A stretch of 64,000 nucleotides of DNA, from the NCBI GenBank assembly GCA_036365145.1, contig JAEOAD010000045.1, positions 18,951,501 to 19,015,500 on the forward strand, read 5' to 3'. A program made the translations under genes and the position numbers. Positions within the stretch are counted from its first letter, which is position 1; the number at the start of each line of letters is the position of its first letter. The notes under the pieces are model-generated. The model was given only the letters and a program-made list of their open reading frames with translations. It was not told the DNA's origin and made no database searches. This stretch comes from Orientallactaga sibirica. Its lineage: Eukaryota; Chordata; Mammalia; Rodentia; Dipodidae. Of this stretch, positions 56,637 to 64,000 are shown one piece after another.

Positions 56637-58683
56637 GGTTTTTCGAGGTAGGGTCTCACTCTGGCTCAGGCTGACCTGGAGTTCACTATGTAGTCTCAGG
56701 GTGGCCTCGAACTCACAGCAATCCTCCTACCTCTGCCTCCCAAGTGCTGGGATTAAAGGCGTGCGCCACCACGCCCGGCTTCAATGGGAGGATTTTAATG
56801 CCTGTTGAGTGCTTGGCAAATGAATGAGTATTCAACAACTGTGAGAGGCAGGTGACCAATTTGGACATCCCAACCAGAAGGGTCCGTATGTGACAGAGTA
56901 TGAAACCGGTTTGGACTGTATCTCGTGTCCAGGGTGGGGTAGAAGGATTTTATAGAGGGGAGGGTCTTGCTTAATATGCATTTTGGGCTCCCTTCCTCCA
57001 AAGAAACGGGCCTGGGTCCAGTAGTGTTGATGGGGGGAGGGGGGAGAGTCTCTTGCTCACTCTCTAGAAGATCCACTCGGAAGTTCTTCGTGGGCAGCCT
57101 GACGGAGTTGAAGCCCCAGGTAGGGATGTGGCCGTCTACCGGTGGCTTCCCGGACAGCACACGCAGGAACGTGCTTTTTCCAGAGCCATCCAATCCCAGC
57201 ACCAGCACCTCGCGCTGCTCCATCTGCTCCAGTGTCGGTTCATCGTCCTCCTGCCCGAGCTGTTGGACAGAGGGCAGGTTGGTCTAGCCTGACCCTTCCC
57301 AAGGGAAGACCCAAGGTCCCCCTAGTGCCCATCCCCTGCCATTCACTTATCCCAGGGCAGGCAAGTGTGGTTTGGAGGACTGTGGAATCCAGAATTGAAA
57401 ACTCCGTTTTACTGGTTTTCTTTTCTAGTGTTTTTTTTTTTTTTTAGGTAAGATCTCACTCTAGCCCTCCGTAGTCTCAGGATGTTCTCAAACTCACCTC
57501 GATCCTTCTACCTAGGCCTCCCCAATGCTGGGATGAAAGGCATGTCCAACCACGACCGGCCTTCTTTTTTTTTTTGGGGGGGAGGGGGGATTTCTTTTCG
57601 AGGTAGGGTCTCACTCTAGCCCAGGCTGACCTGGAACTCACTCTGTAGTCCCATGCTGGCCTCAAACTCACAGCGATCCTCTTACCTCTGCTTCCCGAAG
57701 GTTCTTTTTTTTTTTTTTTTTTTTTTTTAAGAATTTATTCGTGCGCAGAGAGAGGGGGCGGGAGAGGGATTGTGAGAGAGGTTGAGCGAGTACGAGGCCA
57801 TGCGCATGCGCGTAAGACTGACTCCATGATCATGGGTTTGTGCGCAAATGCCATTAACCGCTGAGCCATCTCCCTCCCCCCCCCCTTTTAATATATTTAT
57901 TTACTTGAGAAAAAGAGAGGAGAGAAAGGGAGAGAGGAAAATGCGCAGTAGGGCCTCTGGGTACTGCAACGGGACTCTAGACGCATGCGCCACTTTGCGC
58001 ATCAGGTTTTACATGCGTGTTGGGCAATCCAAACCAGGCCGATAAGCTTTACAAGCAAGCCCCTGGAACCACTGATCCATCACTCTCCCTTCCTCTCTTC
58101 GGGTTCTACAAGTGATCTTGTGCTCATTCCTTCCCCTAGCACATCTTTGGCTTCCAAGCATCCCGCAATCCCCAAGTCCTGGGACCTCAGACAGGGATTT
58201 TCCTAGCATCCCTGGGGGGAGGGGGTCCGCACCTCCTCTAGCACTGCGCCAGCTGTCGGGTGCTGGCAGGCCCTCTTCCTCGGGGGCTCTTGGCTGTCCA
58301 AGAGACAGCTTCTGTTCCCGTCCCACCAACCGTACACCCGTCCCTTCGGCAGACCGCTCGGTGATTGACTTCCACGTGGCGGCATCCCGGGACCCTGGCA
58401 GGCACACCCCTCGGCCACTCCACGCGTGCTTCCCAACCCTTTGTGCTTCCCACCCCCTCGGCCACTGCCCCGGGATGCAACCCCCCACCCCCGAGGCACT
58501 CACGTCCCACTCGTGCCACTGGGGGATCTGGGAGGCCTCCGCGCTGGACCATTCCTCGCCTTGGTCCACGCGTCGCTCCCGTCCACCGAAGTAGGTTTTC
58601 CATAGGATAAAGAGCACCGAGCCCAGCACGGCCGCGGCACCCCCCACGGCCAGCACCAAAGGACTCAGGGGTCGAGGCGCCAT
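48429..58683 (-). CDS. ARL10: ADP-ribosylation-factor-like protein 10, complete (four coding exons)
   Basis: ARL10 is an ARF-family small GTPase; its cellular role is poorly known. Coding exons on the minus strand are 58504-58683, 57061-57259, 53392-53567 and 48429-48602 (180+199+176+174 nt), giving 242 residues (human about 244). A hydrophobic segment at about residues 8-29 replaces the usual myristoylated helix: the protein begins MAPRP, with no Gly at position 2. Nucleotide motifs: P-loop GLDGSGKST 82-90; switch I around IPTWGF 105-110; a degenerate switch II, EIGGSQ 126-131, in place of WDxGGQ; NKQD 183-186 split over the exon 3/4 junction; and AAS near 215-217. The switch-II departure matches human ARL10 as I recall it. 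All junctions are GT-AG and the frame is intact. Confidence 0.96.
48692..50480. repeat. SINE cluster in ARL10 intron 3
   Basis: B1 48692-48833 and 48836-48985 (+), tRNA SINE 48989-49172 (+), B1 49181-49330 (+); tRNA SINE 49455-49675 (-), B1 49681-49800 (-); (GT)n 49916-49941; B1 49967-50142 and 50143-50277 (-); B1 piece 50278-50322 (+), B1 50328-50480 (+). Confidence 0.8.
50592..52079. repeat. SINE and microsatellite cluster
   Basis: B1 50592-50748 (-) with (TTTTC)n 50750-50832; tRNA SINE 50833-51046 (-); B1 51052-51226 (-); tRNA SINEs 51375-51620 and 51633-51812 (+); B1 51880-52020 (+) with (AAAC)n 52016-52079. Confidence 0.8.
52230..53155 (-). repeat. MIR relic and SINEs next to ARL10 exon 3
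   Basis: MIR-like about 52230-52390 (-); tRNA SINE 52622-52773 (-); long-variant tRNA SINE 52828-53070 (-); truncated B1 53086-53155 (-). Confidence 0.65.
53392..53567 (-). CDS. ARL10: ARL10 coding exon 3
   Basis: The acceptor is tctcag and the donor is gtgagg. The exon encodes [14 protein letters not shown], the central strand [15 protein letters not shown], and VVVVANKQ, stopping just before the Asp of the guanine-specificity NKxD motif. Confidence 0.95.
53700..54534. other. Mostly single-copy ARL10 intron 2 with an L2 relic
   Basis: An L2-like 3' piece lies at about 54075-54200 (+; TGAGTGTTTACTGAGTGCTT, then GGGGGCTGGAAATACAG). The rest shows no gene or repeat. Confidence 0.5.
54535..54768 (-). 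repeat. B1 pair
   Basis: B1 54535-54676 and an older B1-like piece 54679-54768. A MIR-like scrap (GTTTGAATCCCAG) follows at about 54780. Confidence 0.7.
55106..55437 (-). repeat. B1 with expanded (TTTCC)n and (TTTC)n tail
   Basis: (TTTCC)n 55106-55180, mixed CT 55181-55221, (TTTC)n 55222-55290, then B1 55291-55437. AAGTCCAATTTTC flanks the whole unit (55092-55104 and 55438-55450), so the arrays arose inside the inserted element's A-tail. Confidence 0.85.
55450..55831. other. Single-copy ARL10 intron 2
   Basis: I see nothing recognisable here. Confidence 0.4.
55832..56436 (+). repeat. SINE cluster with (AAAG)n tail
   Basis: Old B1-like 55832-55940; tRNA SINE 55944-56146; B1 56157-56305 with (AAAG)n 56306-56372; B1 3' scrap 56380-56436. 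Confidence 0.8.
56612..56783 (-). repeat. Recent B1 with target-site duplication
   Basis: Near-consensus B1. ATGGGAGGATTTT is duplicated at 56599-56611 and 56784-56796. Confidence 0.85.
57061..57259 (-). CDS. ARL10: ARL10 coding exon 2 (P-loop and switch I)
   Basis: The acceptor is ccaacag. The exon encodes an acidic linker ([12 protein letters not shown]), the P-loop strand [15 protein letters not shown] and the switch I region to DLLE, and leaves the first base of an Ile codon before gtgagc. Confidence 0.95.
57431..58090 (-). repeat. SINE cluster in ARL10 intron 1 with high CpG content
   Basis: B1 57431-57561 (diverged) and 57563-57698; tRNA SINEs 57707-57884 and 57887-58090. The last two carry many CpG dinucleotides (for example CATGCGCATGCGCG) although diverged, and they abut the ARL10 CpG island. 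Confidence 0.75.
58504..58683 (-). CDS. ARL10: ARL10 coding exon 1 (membrane anchor)
   Basis: This exon encodes residues 1-60: [10 protein letters not shown], then a hydrophobic Ala/Val/Leu-rich stretch up to about [10 protein letters not shown], then a charged linker ending WHEWD. The donor is gtgagt on the minus strand, phase 0. It lies in a CpG island. Confidence 0.95.
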
Positions 58684-58860
58684 GGAGCCGAGCTGGGCAG
58701 AATATGGCCCCTAGGAGAGACAGCTGCTGACTGCTTCGGCCGCGCCCACCCACCCAGCCAGCCAGTCAGTCAAACCAGCCAGCCAGTCAGCCAGCCCGAG
58801 CCCCGAACTACACGCCCCACAATACACCGTGGCACAGGTGGGCGGGACTTTTCTGCTCGG
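58684..58860 (-). promoter_or_regulatory. ARL10: ARL10 CpG promoter and 5' UTR
   Basis: CpG-rich sequence sits immediately upstream of the ARL10 ATG. It contains an imperfect CAGC/CAGT tetranucleotide array (about 58752-58798), a ZNF143-like motif ACTACACGCCCCACAATAC (58807-58825) and an Sp1/GC-box-like GGTGGGCGGGAC (about 58837-58848). No TATA box is seen. The start site is not resolvable from sequence alone. Confidence 0.65.
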
Positions 58861-59470
58861 AAGTCGGGGGGCCAAGTGCGAGGGATGGGCACCCAGTGGG
58901 GATGTGCAGGCCAGACTCTACCGAGGACCTGGGTGGGTGCTTGTGAGGTTAACTCACCGTTCTCAACAAAAGGGGAAACTGAGGCCTGGGAGATCAGTAA
59001 CTTGCCCATGGTGTCTCCTTGGGTTGTGGGTGCAGCATGCATTGAAATCCAAGTTGTTTGGCCCCTGGTCATCCCTCAAGCAGTCAAGGAAGAAAATGGA
59101 AGTTCACCTCATGGGATCAGACGCCTGTGGGCTGGCAGAGACGGGATTAGAACCTCAGACCCATTCGAATTACCCTTAAACCTGCTTTGGCTACCTCCTG
59201 GAGCCCAAGGGTTGTGCTGTGTGGGCATGTTGATGAACATGCAAAGCCAGGATAGCAGAATGTTTAGGTCGACCACCTTGTCTTCGGCCACCGACAGTGG
59301 CTCCCAGGTTTTCAGGTAAGCATCTGAAGGCGGTCCTTTGCACTACACAGACCTTTGGCACTTCTGAGAGGGACAGCTAGGGCTGTGGGGTAATGGGTGA
59401 CAGAGGCTCCTCGTGGTTGCCTCTCGCCTATATAGTCTCCCGCGACATTTCACTTCCTTGTAGTTCCCAA
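58861..59470. other. Single-copy sequence upstream of ARL10
   Basis: There is no gene I recognise. A MIR-like scrap lies at about 58960-59050 (-). By human synteny the next gene rightward should be KIAA1191, but no exon of it is recognised before the edge. Confidence 0.4.
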
Positions 59471-59473
59471 TAC

Positions 59474-61290
59474 TTAAAAAATTTTTATTTATTTATTTGC
59501 AAGCAGAGAGAGAAAGAGAGAGAGAGAAGAGAGGCAGACAGAGAGAGAATAGGCATGCCAGGGCCTCCAGCCACCACAAACAAACTCCAGATGCATGTGC
59601 CCCTTGTGCATCTGGCTTGGCTAGGTCCTGGAGAATCAAACCGGGATCCTTTGGTTTCAAAGGCAAACTCCTTAACTGCTCAGCCATTTCTCCAGCTCTC
59701 CCAATACTTAAAAATATGTATATTTTATTTGGGCTGGAGAGATGGCTTGGTGGTTAAGGTGCCTGCCTGCCAAACCTAAGAACACTAGTCCCAATCTCCA
59801 GGTCCCACATTTAGCCAGATGCAAAAAGTGACACAAGGGCGCAATGCTGCACTTGCCCACAAGGGGGTGCAGGCATCTGGAGTTTGTTCACAGTGGCTGA
59901 GAGGCCGCTGGCGTGCCCATTCTCTCTCTCTATCTCAACCTCTCTACCTCTCTCTCTTTGTCTCTCTCAAATAAAAAAATATATTTATTTATTTGAGAGA
60001 GAAAGAGGCAGAGAGGGGCTTCCAGCCACTGCAAACGTCTGGCTTACCTGGGTCCTGGAGAAATGAACCGGCATCCTTTGGCTTTGCAGGCAAATGACTT
60101 AACCGCTAAGCCATCTCTCCAGTCCCCCAATACTTTTTATAGTTTTTTTTTTTAGTTCCCAAAAGTTTTTATATCTTGTTGTTTTGTTCTCTTGAGGTAG
60201 GCTTTAATTCTAGCCTAGGCTAAACTTGAATTAACTAAGTAGTCTCAAGATGGCCTCAAACTCACGGCCATCCTCCTACCTCTACCTCCCAAGTGCTGGG
60301 ATTAAAGACATATCACCATGCCCATGCCCAGCATACTTTTTTTTTTTTTCTCTGAGGTAGGGTTTCACTCTAGTCCAGGCTGACCTGGAACTCACTATGT
60401 AGTCCCAGGGTGGCCTTGAACTCATAGTGGTCCTCCTATCTCTGCCTCCTGAGTACTGGGAATAAAGGCGTGCACCACCACACGTGGCTTCCAGCATACT
60501 TTTTGTATCTTTTAAAAACATTTCTGGGGCTGGAGAGATGGCTTAGCGGTTAAGGCGCCTGCCTGCTTAGCCTAAGAACGCTGGTTCCAATCTCCAGGTC
60601 CCACGTTTAGCCAGATGCAAAGTGACGCGAGGGTGCAATGCTGCACTTGACCACAAGGGGGCGCACACATCTGCATTTCGTTCACAGCAGCTGAGAGACT
60701 GCTGGCGTGCCCAGCTCTGTCTTCCTCTCTCTGTTTCTCTCTGTGTCTCTCTCCAAAAATAAATAAAATTAAATTAAATTAAAAAAAAAAACATTTCTGG
60801 GGCTGGGTAGATGGCTCTTTGCAAAGGCTGGGGGCAGGGGTTCAAATCCTCAGCCACCCATGTAAAGTCAGATGCTTATGTTTCTAGAGGCAAGAAACCC
60901 TGGCTTAGGCACGTACATGCACACACACACATACACACACACTCACACACGCACGCACACACGCATGTGTAAATAAATAAAATTCTAACCTGGCACAAGC
61001 ATGATTTTAATCCCAGTGCTCGGGAGGCAGAGGTAGGAGGATCGCAGTGAGTTGCAGTCATGCATGAGACTACAGTAAATTACAGGTCAGTCTAGGCCAG
61101 AGTGAGACCCTACCTCGAAAAACCAACAAATAAGTAAATAAATAAAGTAATATTCCATATCAAAGGCCAGGCCTGGTGATGCTCGCCTTTAATCACAACA
61201 CTTGGGAGGCTAAGTTAGGAGAATCACTGAGTTTGAGGCCAGCCTGGAACTACAGAGTGACCTGGGTTAGAGTGAGACTCTTCCTCAAAA
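59474..61290. repeat. SINE cluster
   Basis: tRNA SINE 59474-59699 (-); long variant 59730-59980 (+); tRNA SINE 59978-60126 (-, internal deletion); B1 60178-60333 and 60338-60489 (-); long variant 60526-60790 (+); tRNA SINE remnant 60797-60983 (+) holding (AC)n 60918-60965; B1 60990-61126 and 61163-61290 (+). Confidence 0.75.
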
Positions 61291-61628
61291 ACAGTTACCT
61301 TCCAGTTGCTACCAGAAGTACCCAACCAAAAGCAGCGGATGGGAGGAAAGTTCATTTTGGCTTACAGACTCGAGGGGACTCTTCATGATGACAGGAGAAA
61401 ACATGGCATGAGCAGAGGCCTGACATCACCTCTGCCACAGCAGGTAGAAAACAACAGCAGGATAGTGAGCTGAGCTCTGGCAAGGGGAGCTGGTTATAAC
61501 AGCCCTAAGCCTTCCCCCAGCAACACACCTCCTCCAGTAAGGCTCCATTTTCCAAATTGCCATCAGCTGGAGACCAAGCATTCAGAACACATGAGTTTAT
61601 GGAGACTGTTTGATTGAAACCACCACAG
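61291..61628 (-). mobile_element. Solo-LTR-like element, antisense
   Basis: This copy of the LTR-like family is not interrupted: it begins ACAGTTACCTTCCAGTTGCT, contains ACACACCTCCTCCAGTAAGG and ends TTGAAACCACCACA. Confidence 0.55.
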
Positions 61629-61639
61629 GAAGAAGGGGA

Positions 61640-62370
61640 CTTTTTTTTTTTTTTTTTTTTAAAGTAGGGTCTTGCCCTAGCTCAGGCTGATCTGGAATTC
61701 ACTATGTAGTCACAGGTATCTTCCTAGGGTCTCACTCTAGCCCAGGCAGACCTGGAATTCACTCTGTATTCTCAGGGTTGCCTCGAACTCATGGTGATCC
61801 TCCTACTTCTGCCTCGAGTGCTCAAGTGGGATTAAAGGCATGTGTCACCACGCCTGGCTTTTTTTTTTTTTACTTTACTTTAATTAATTAATTTATTTAT
61901 TTATTTGAGACAGAGAGAGGGAAAGAGAGAGAAGGAGAGAAAGGATGGGCATGCCAGGGCCTCTAGCCCCTGCAAACGAACTCCAGATGTGTGCACTTCT
62001 TGTGCATCTGGCTTATGTGGGACCTGGAGAATAGAACTGGGGCCCTTAGGCTTCGCAGGCATGTGCCTTAACTGCTAAGCAATCTCTCTAGCCCCCTATT
62101 TATTTATTTGTTAAAATTTGATGTCAATAAAAAATTTTTTTAACAATATCTTTTTTTTAAATTTTTATTTATTTATTTGCAAGCAGAGAGAGAGATAGAA
62201 GAGTGGCAGTCAGAGAAGGAATGGGCACAACAGGGCCTCCAGCCACTGCAAACAAACTCCAGATGCATGTGCCCCTTGTGCATCTAGCTTAAGTGGGTCC
62301 TGGAGAATCGAACCAGGATCCTTTGACTTCAAAGGCAAACGCCTTAACCACTAAGCCATTTCTCCAGCCC
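61640..62370 (-). repeat. SINE cluster
   Basis: Truncated B1 about 61640-61715; B1 61720-61858; tRNA SINEs 61868-62094 and 62150-62370. All are antisense. Confidence 0.75.
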
Positions 62371-62374
62371 AATA

Positions 62375-62945
62375 AAAATTTTTTATTGACAACTTCTATA
62401 CTTACAGACAATAAACCATGGTATTTCCCTCCCCTCCCCTCCCCCCATTTCCCTTCAGAACTTCACTCTCCATCATATCCCCTCCCTCTCTCCATTAGTC
62501 TCTCTTTTAATATGATGTCATCATCTTTTTCTCCTATTATGAGGGTCTTGTGAAGGTATTGCTAGGCATTGCGAGGTCATGGATATTGAGGCCAATTTCT
62601 TTTTTCTTTCTTTTTTTTTTTTGGTTTTTCGAGGTAGGGTCTCACTCTGGTCCAGGCTGACCTGGAATTCACTATGTAGTCTCAGGGTGGCCTCGAACTC
62701 TCGGCATCCTCCTACCTCTGCCTCCTGAGTGCTGGGATTAAAGGCGTGCGCCACCACGCCCGGCTTGAGGCCAATTTCTATCTGGATAGTTGCATTGTAA
62801 GGAGTCATACCCTTCCTTTGACTCTTACATTCTTTCTGCCACCCCTTCTGCAATGGACCCTGAGCCTTGGAGGGTGTGATAGAGATGTTTCAGTCTGGGC
62901 ACTCCCCCATCCCTTCTTCTCAGCACTATGTTGCCTTTTTAAAAA
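62375..62945 (-). mobile_element. L1 3' end, antisense, interrupted by a young B1
   Basis: The reverse complement has the rodent L1 3' terminus: AGAGAGACTAATGGAGAGAG, GGATATGATGGAGAGTG and CAATAAA-type ends. It is split by a B1 at 62601-62764 with a perfect 15-bp duplication. It breaks off at about 62940, exactly where the poly(A) end of the next L1 begins. Confidence 0.75.
62601..62764 (-). repeat. Young B1 inside an L1 3' end
   Basis: This copy has the markers TCTGGTCCAGG and CTCTCGGC. TTGAGGCCAATTTCT is duplicated exactly (62586-62600 and 62765-62779). Confidence 0.9.
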
Positions 62946-64000
62946 AAATTTTTATTGACAACTTCTTTAATTGTAAACAATATCCTATGGTACTTACTTC
63001 CCTCCCCCACTTTCCCCTTTGAAACTTCACTCTCCATCATATCCCCTCTCCCTCTCAGTCTCTCTTTTCAGTTTGATGTCATCATTTTTTCCTCCTATTA
63101 TGATGGTCTTATGTAGGTAGTGTCAGGCACTATGAGGTCATGGATATCCAGGCCATTTTGTGTCTGGAGGAGCATGTTGTAAGGAGTCCTACTCTTCCTT
63201 TGGCTCTTACATTCTTTCTGCTCCCTCTTCTGCAATGGACCCTGAGCTTTGGAAGGTGGGTTTGAGATGTTTCAGTGCTGAGCACTCCTCTGTCCCTTCT
63301 TCTCAGCACCATGGTGCCTTCTGAGTTATCCCAAGGTAGCCACCATCTGAAAAGAGAAGCTTCTTTAATCAAAAGTGAGAGTAGCATTAATATATGGGTG
63401 TGGACATTAAGAGAAGTGCTTACAGGGTGGTTTGGTGAGCATAGAATATACATTTAGTATGACACAAGCAGACATTACACCCTAGGGCTCATGACTACCC
63501 CTGTTGTAGGTTTTCAGTATCAGTGATGTATTTCCTCCCATGGAGTGGGCCTCCAGTCCAATTAGAGAGTGGTTGGTTTCCCCCATAACAGACATGCCAC
63601 TATTGTACCTATTGGCTCATTTGGCCTGGCTGGCCAAATTTAAAGCTTGCAGTGTTCACTGTTGAGTGCCTTCACTGGTGTTTTCTCTCTCCCATTGAAC
63701 TTCATGCAGCATAGCTTTTTTCAGCTTTCTGTCAGCTGGTCCACATGGAGGAGGCTTTCAGCTCAGCTCCAGCAGGATTTCTCAGTGACCTTGCTGCCCA
63801 AGTATGTGGAGTCTTCAGCAATAGGGTCTTACCACCTATTCCTGGTGGGAGACCAAGGGCCTCGACAATGGCCCATAATGTTTTGGGGGTGTCTATGACC
63901 TCCCCAGCCAACAACTCACTGGAAGGTATCCCATCCCTGGCACTGAAAATTTTCTAGTAACAATCTATTGCTTCTGAGTGTTCTATTGTCTAGAAAAGTA
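62946..64000 (-). mobile_element. Second L1 3' end, antisense, running off the window
   Basis: This is another copy of the same L1 3' region in the same orientation, starting with A/T tail sequence (62940-62955) and the CTTCACTCTCCATCATATCC block. It extends without interruption to the right edge. It is closer to the copy at 62375-62945 than to the old copy at 24490-25800. No ORF2 sequence is recognised before the edge. Confidence 0.75.

Noticed and set aside
58112..58594. 160-codon plus-strand frame in the ARL10 island
   Set aside because: It is antisense to ARL10 exon 1 and intron in GC-rich DNA, where stop codons are rare by composition.
58829..59319. Frames upstream of ARL10 as a possible KIAA1191 exon
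   Set aside because: I do not recognise any KIAA1191 sequence, and the stretch contains a MIR-like scrap.

Overview
This window is vertebrate nuclear DNA from a rodent. Genes are split by GT-AG introns and flanked by CpG-rich promoters, and most of the rest is retroposon sequence. Two SINE families dominate: a B1-like (7SL-derived) monomer, and a tRNA-derived SINE of the B2 superfamily that opens with 'GGGCTGGAGAGATGGCTTAG'. The latter has a body unlike mouse B2. From memory this pairing looks like a jerboa (Dipodidae) genome; the species is inference, rodent is firm.

Four orthologous genes are present, in the order found on human 5q35.2. (1) CLTB, clathrin light chain B, + strand: its four 3' coding exons lie at 17895-27716, and positions 1-17894 are the 3' part of a long SINE-filled intron, with the first coding exon off the left edge. 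(2) HIGD2A, - strand, complete, two exons, 106 aa. (3) NOP16, + strand, complete, five coding exons, 178 aa. HIGD2A and NOP16 are divergent, with 291 bp between their start codons. (4) ARL10, - strand, complete, four coding exons at 48429-58683, 242 aa, with a probable long 3' UTR down to about 46.18 kb. All four reading frames join cleanly across the introns, so the genes look functional.

Between and inside the genes are well over 100 SINE copies (B1-like, at least three subfamilies of the tRNA SINE, and old ID-like elements). There are also MIR and L2 relics, several solo-LTR-like elements, an MLT1-type MaLR LTR, a class I endogenous retrovirus fragment in CLTB intron 1 (LTR, leader and decayed gag matrix region), and antisense L1 3' ends. 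Many microsatellites grow out of SINE A-tails.

I found no new multi-gene system. The most interesting signals are small ones. The 54-nt neuron-specific CLTB exon has a TACTAAT branch point about 90 nt upstream and a long AG-free CU-rich tract. A 32-nt U2 snRNA retro-fragment is framed by 16-bp target-site duplications. ZNF143-like motifs occur in both promoter regions. A young B1 subfamily shows clean duplications, including B1-in-B1 insertions.
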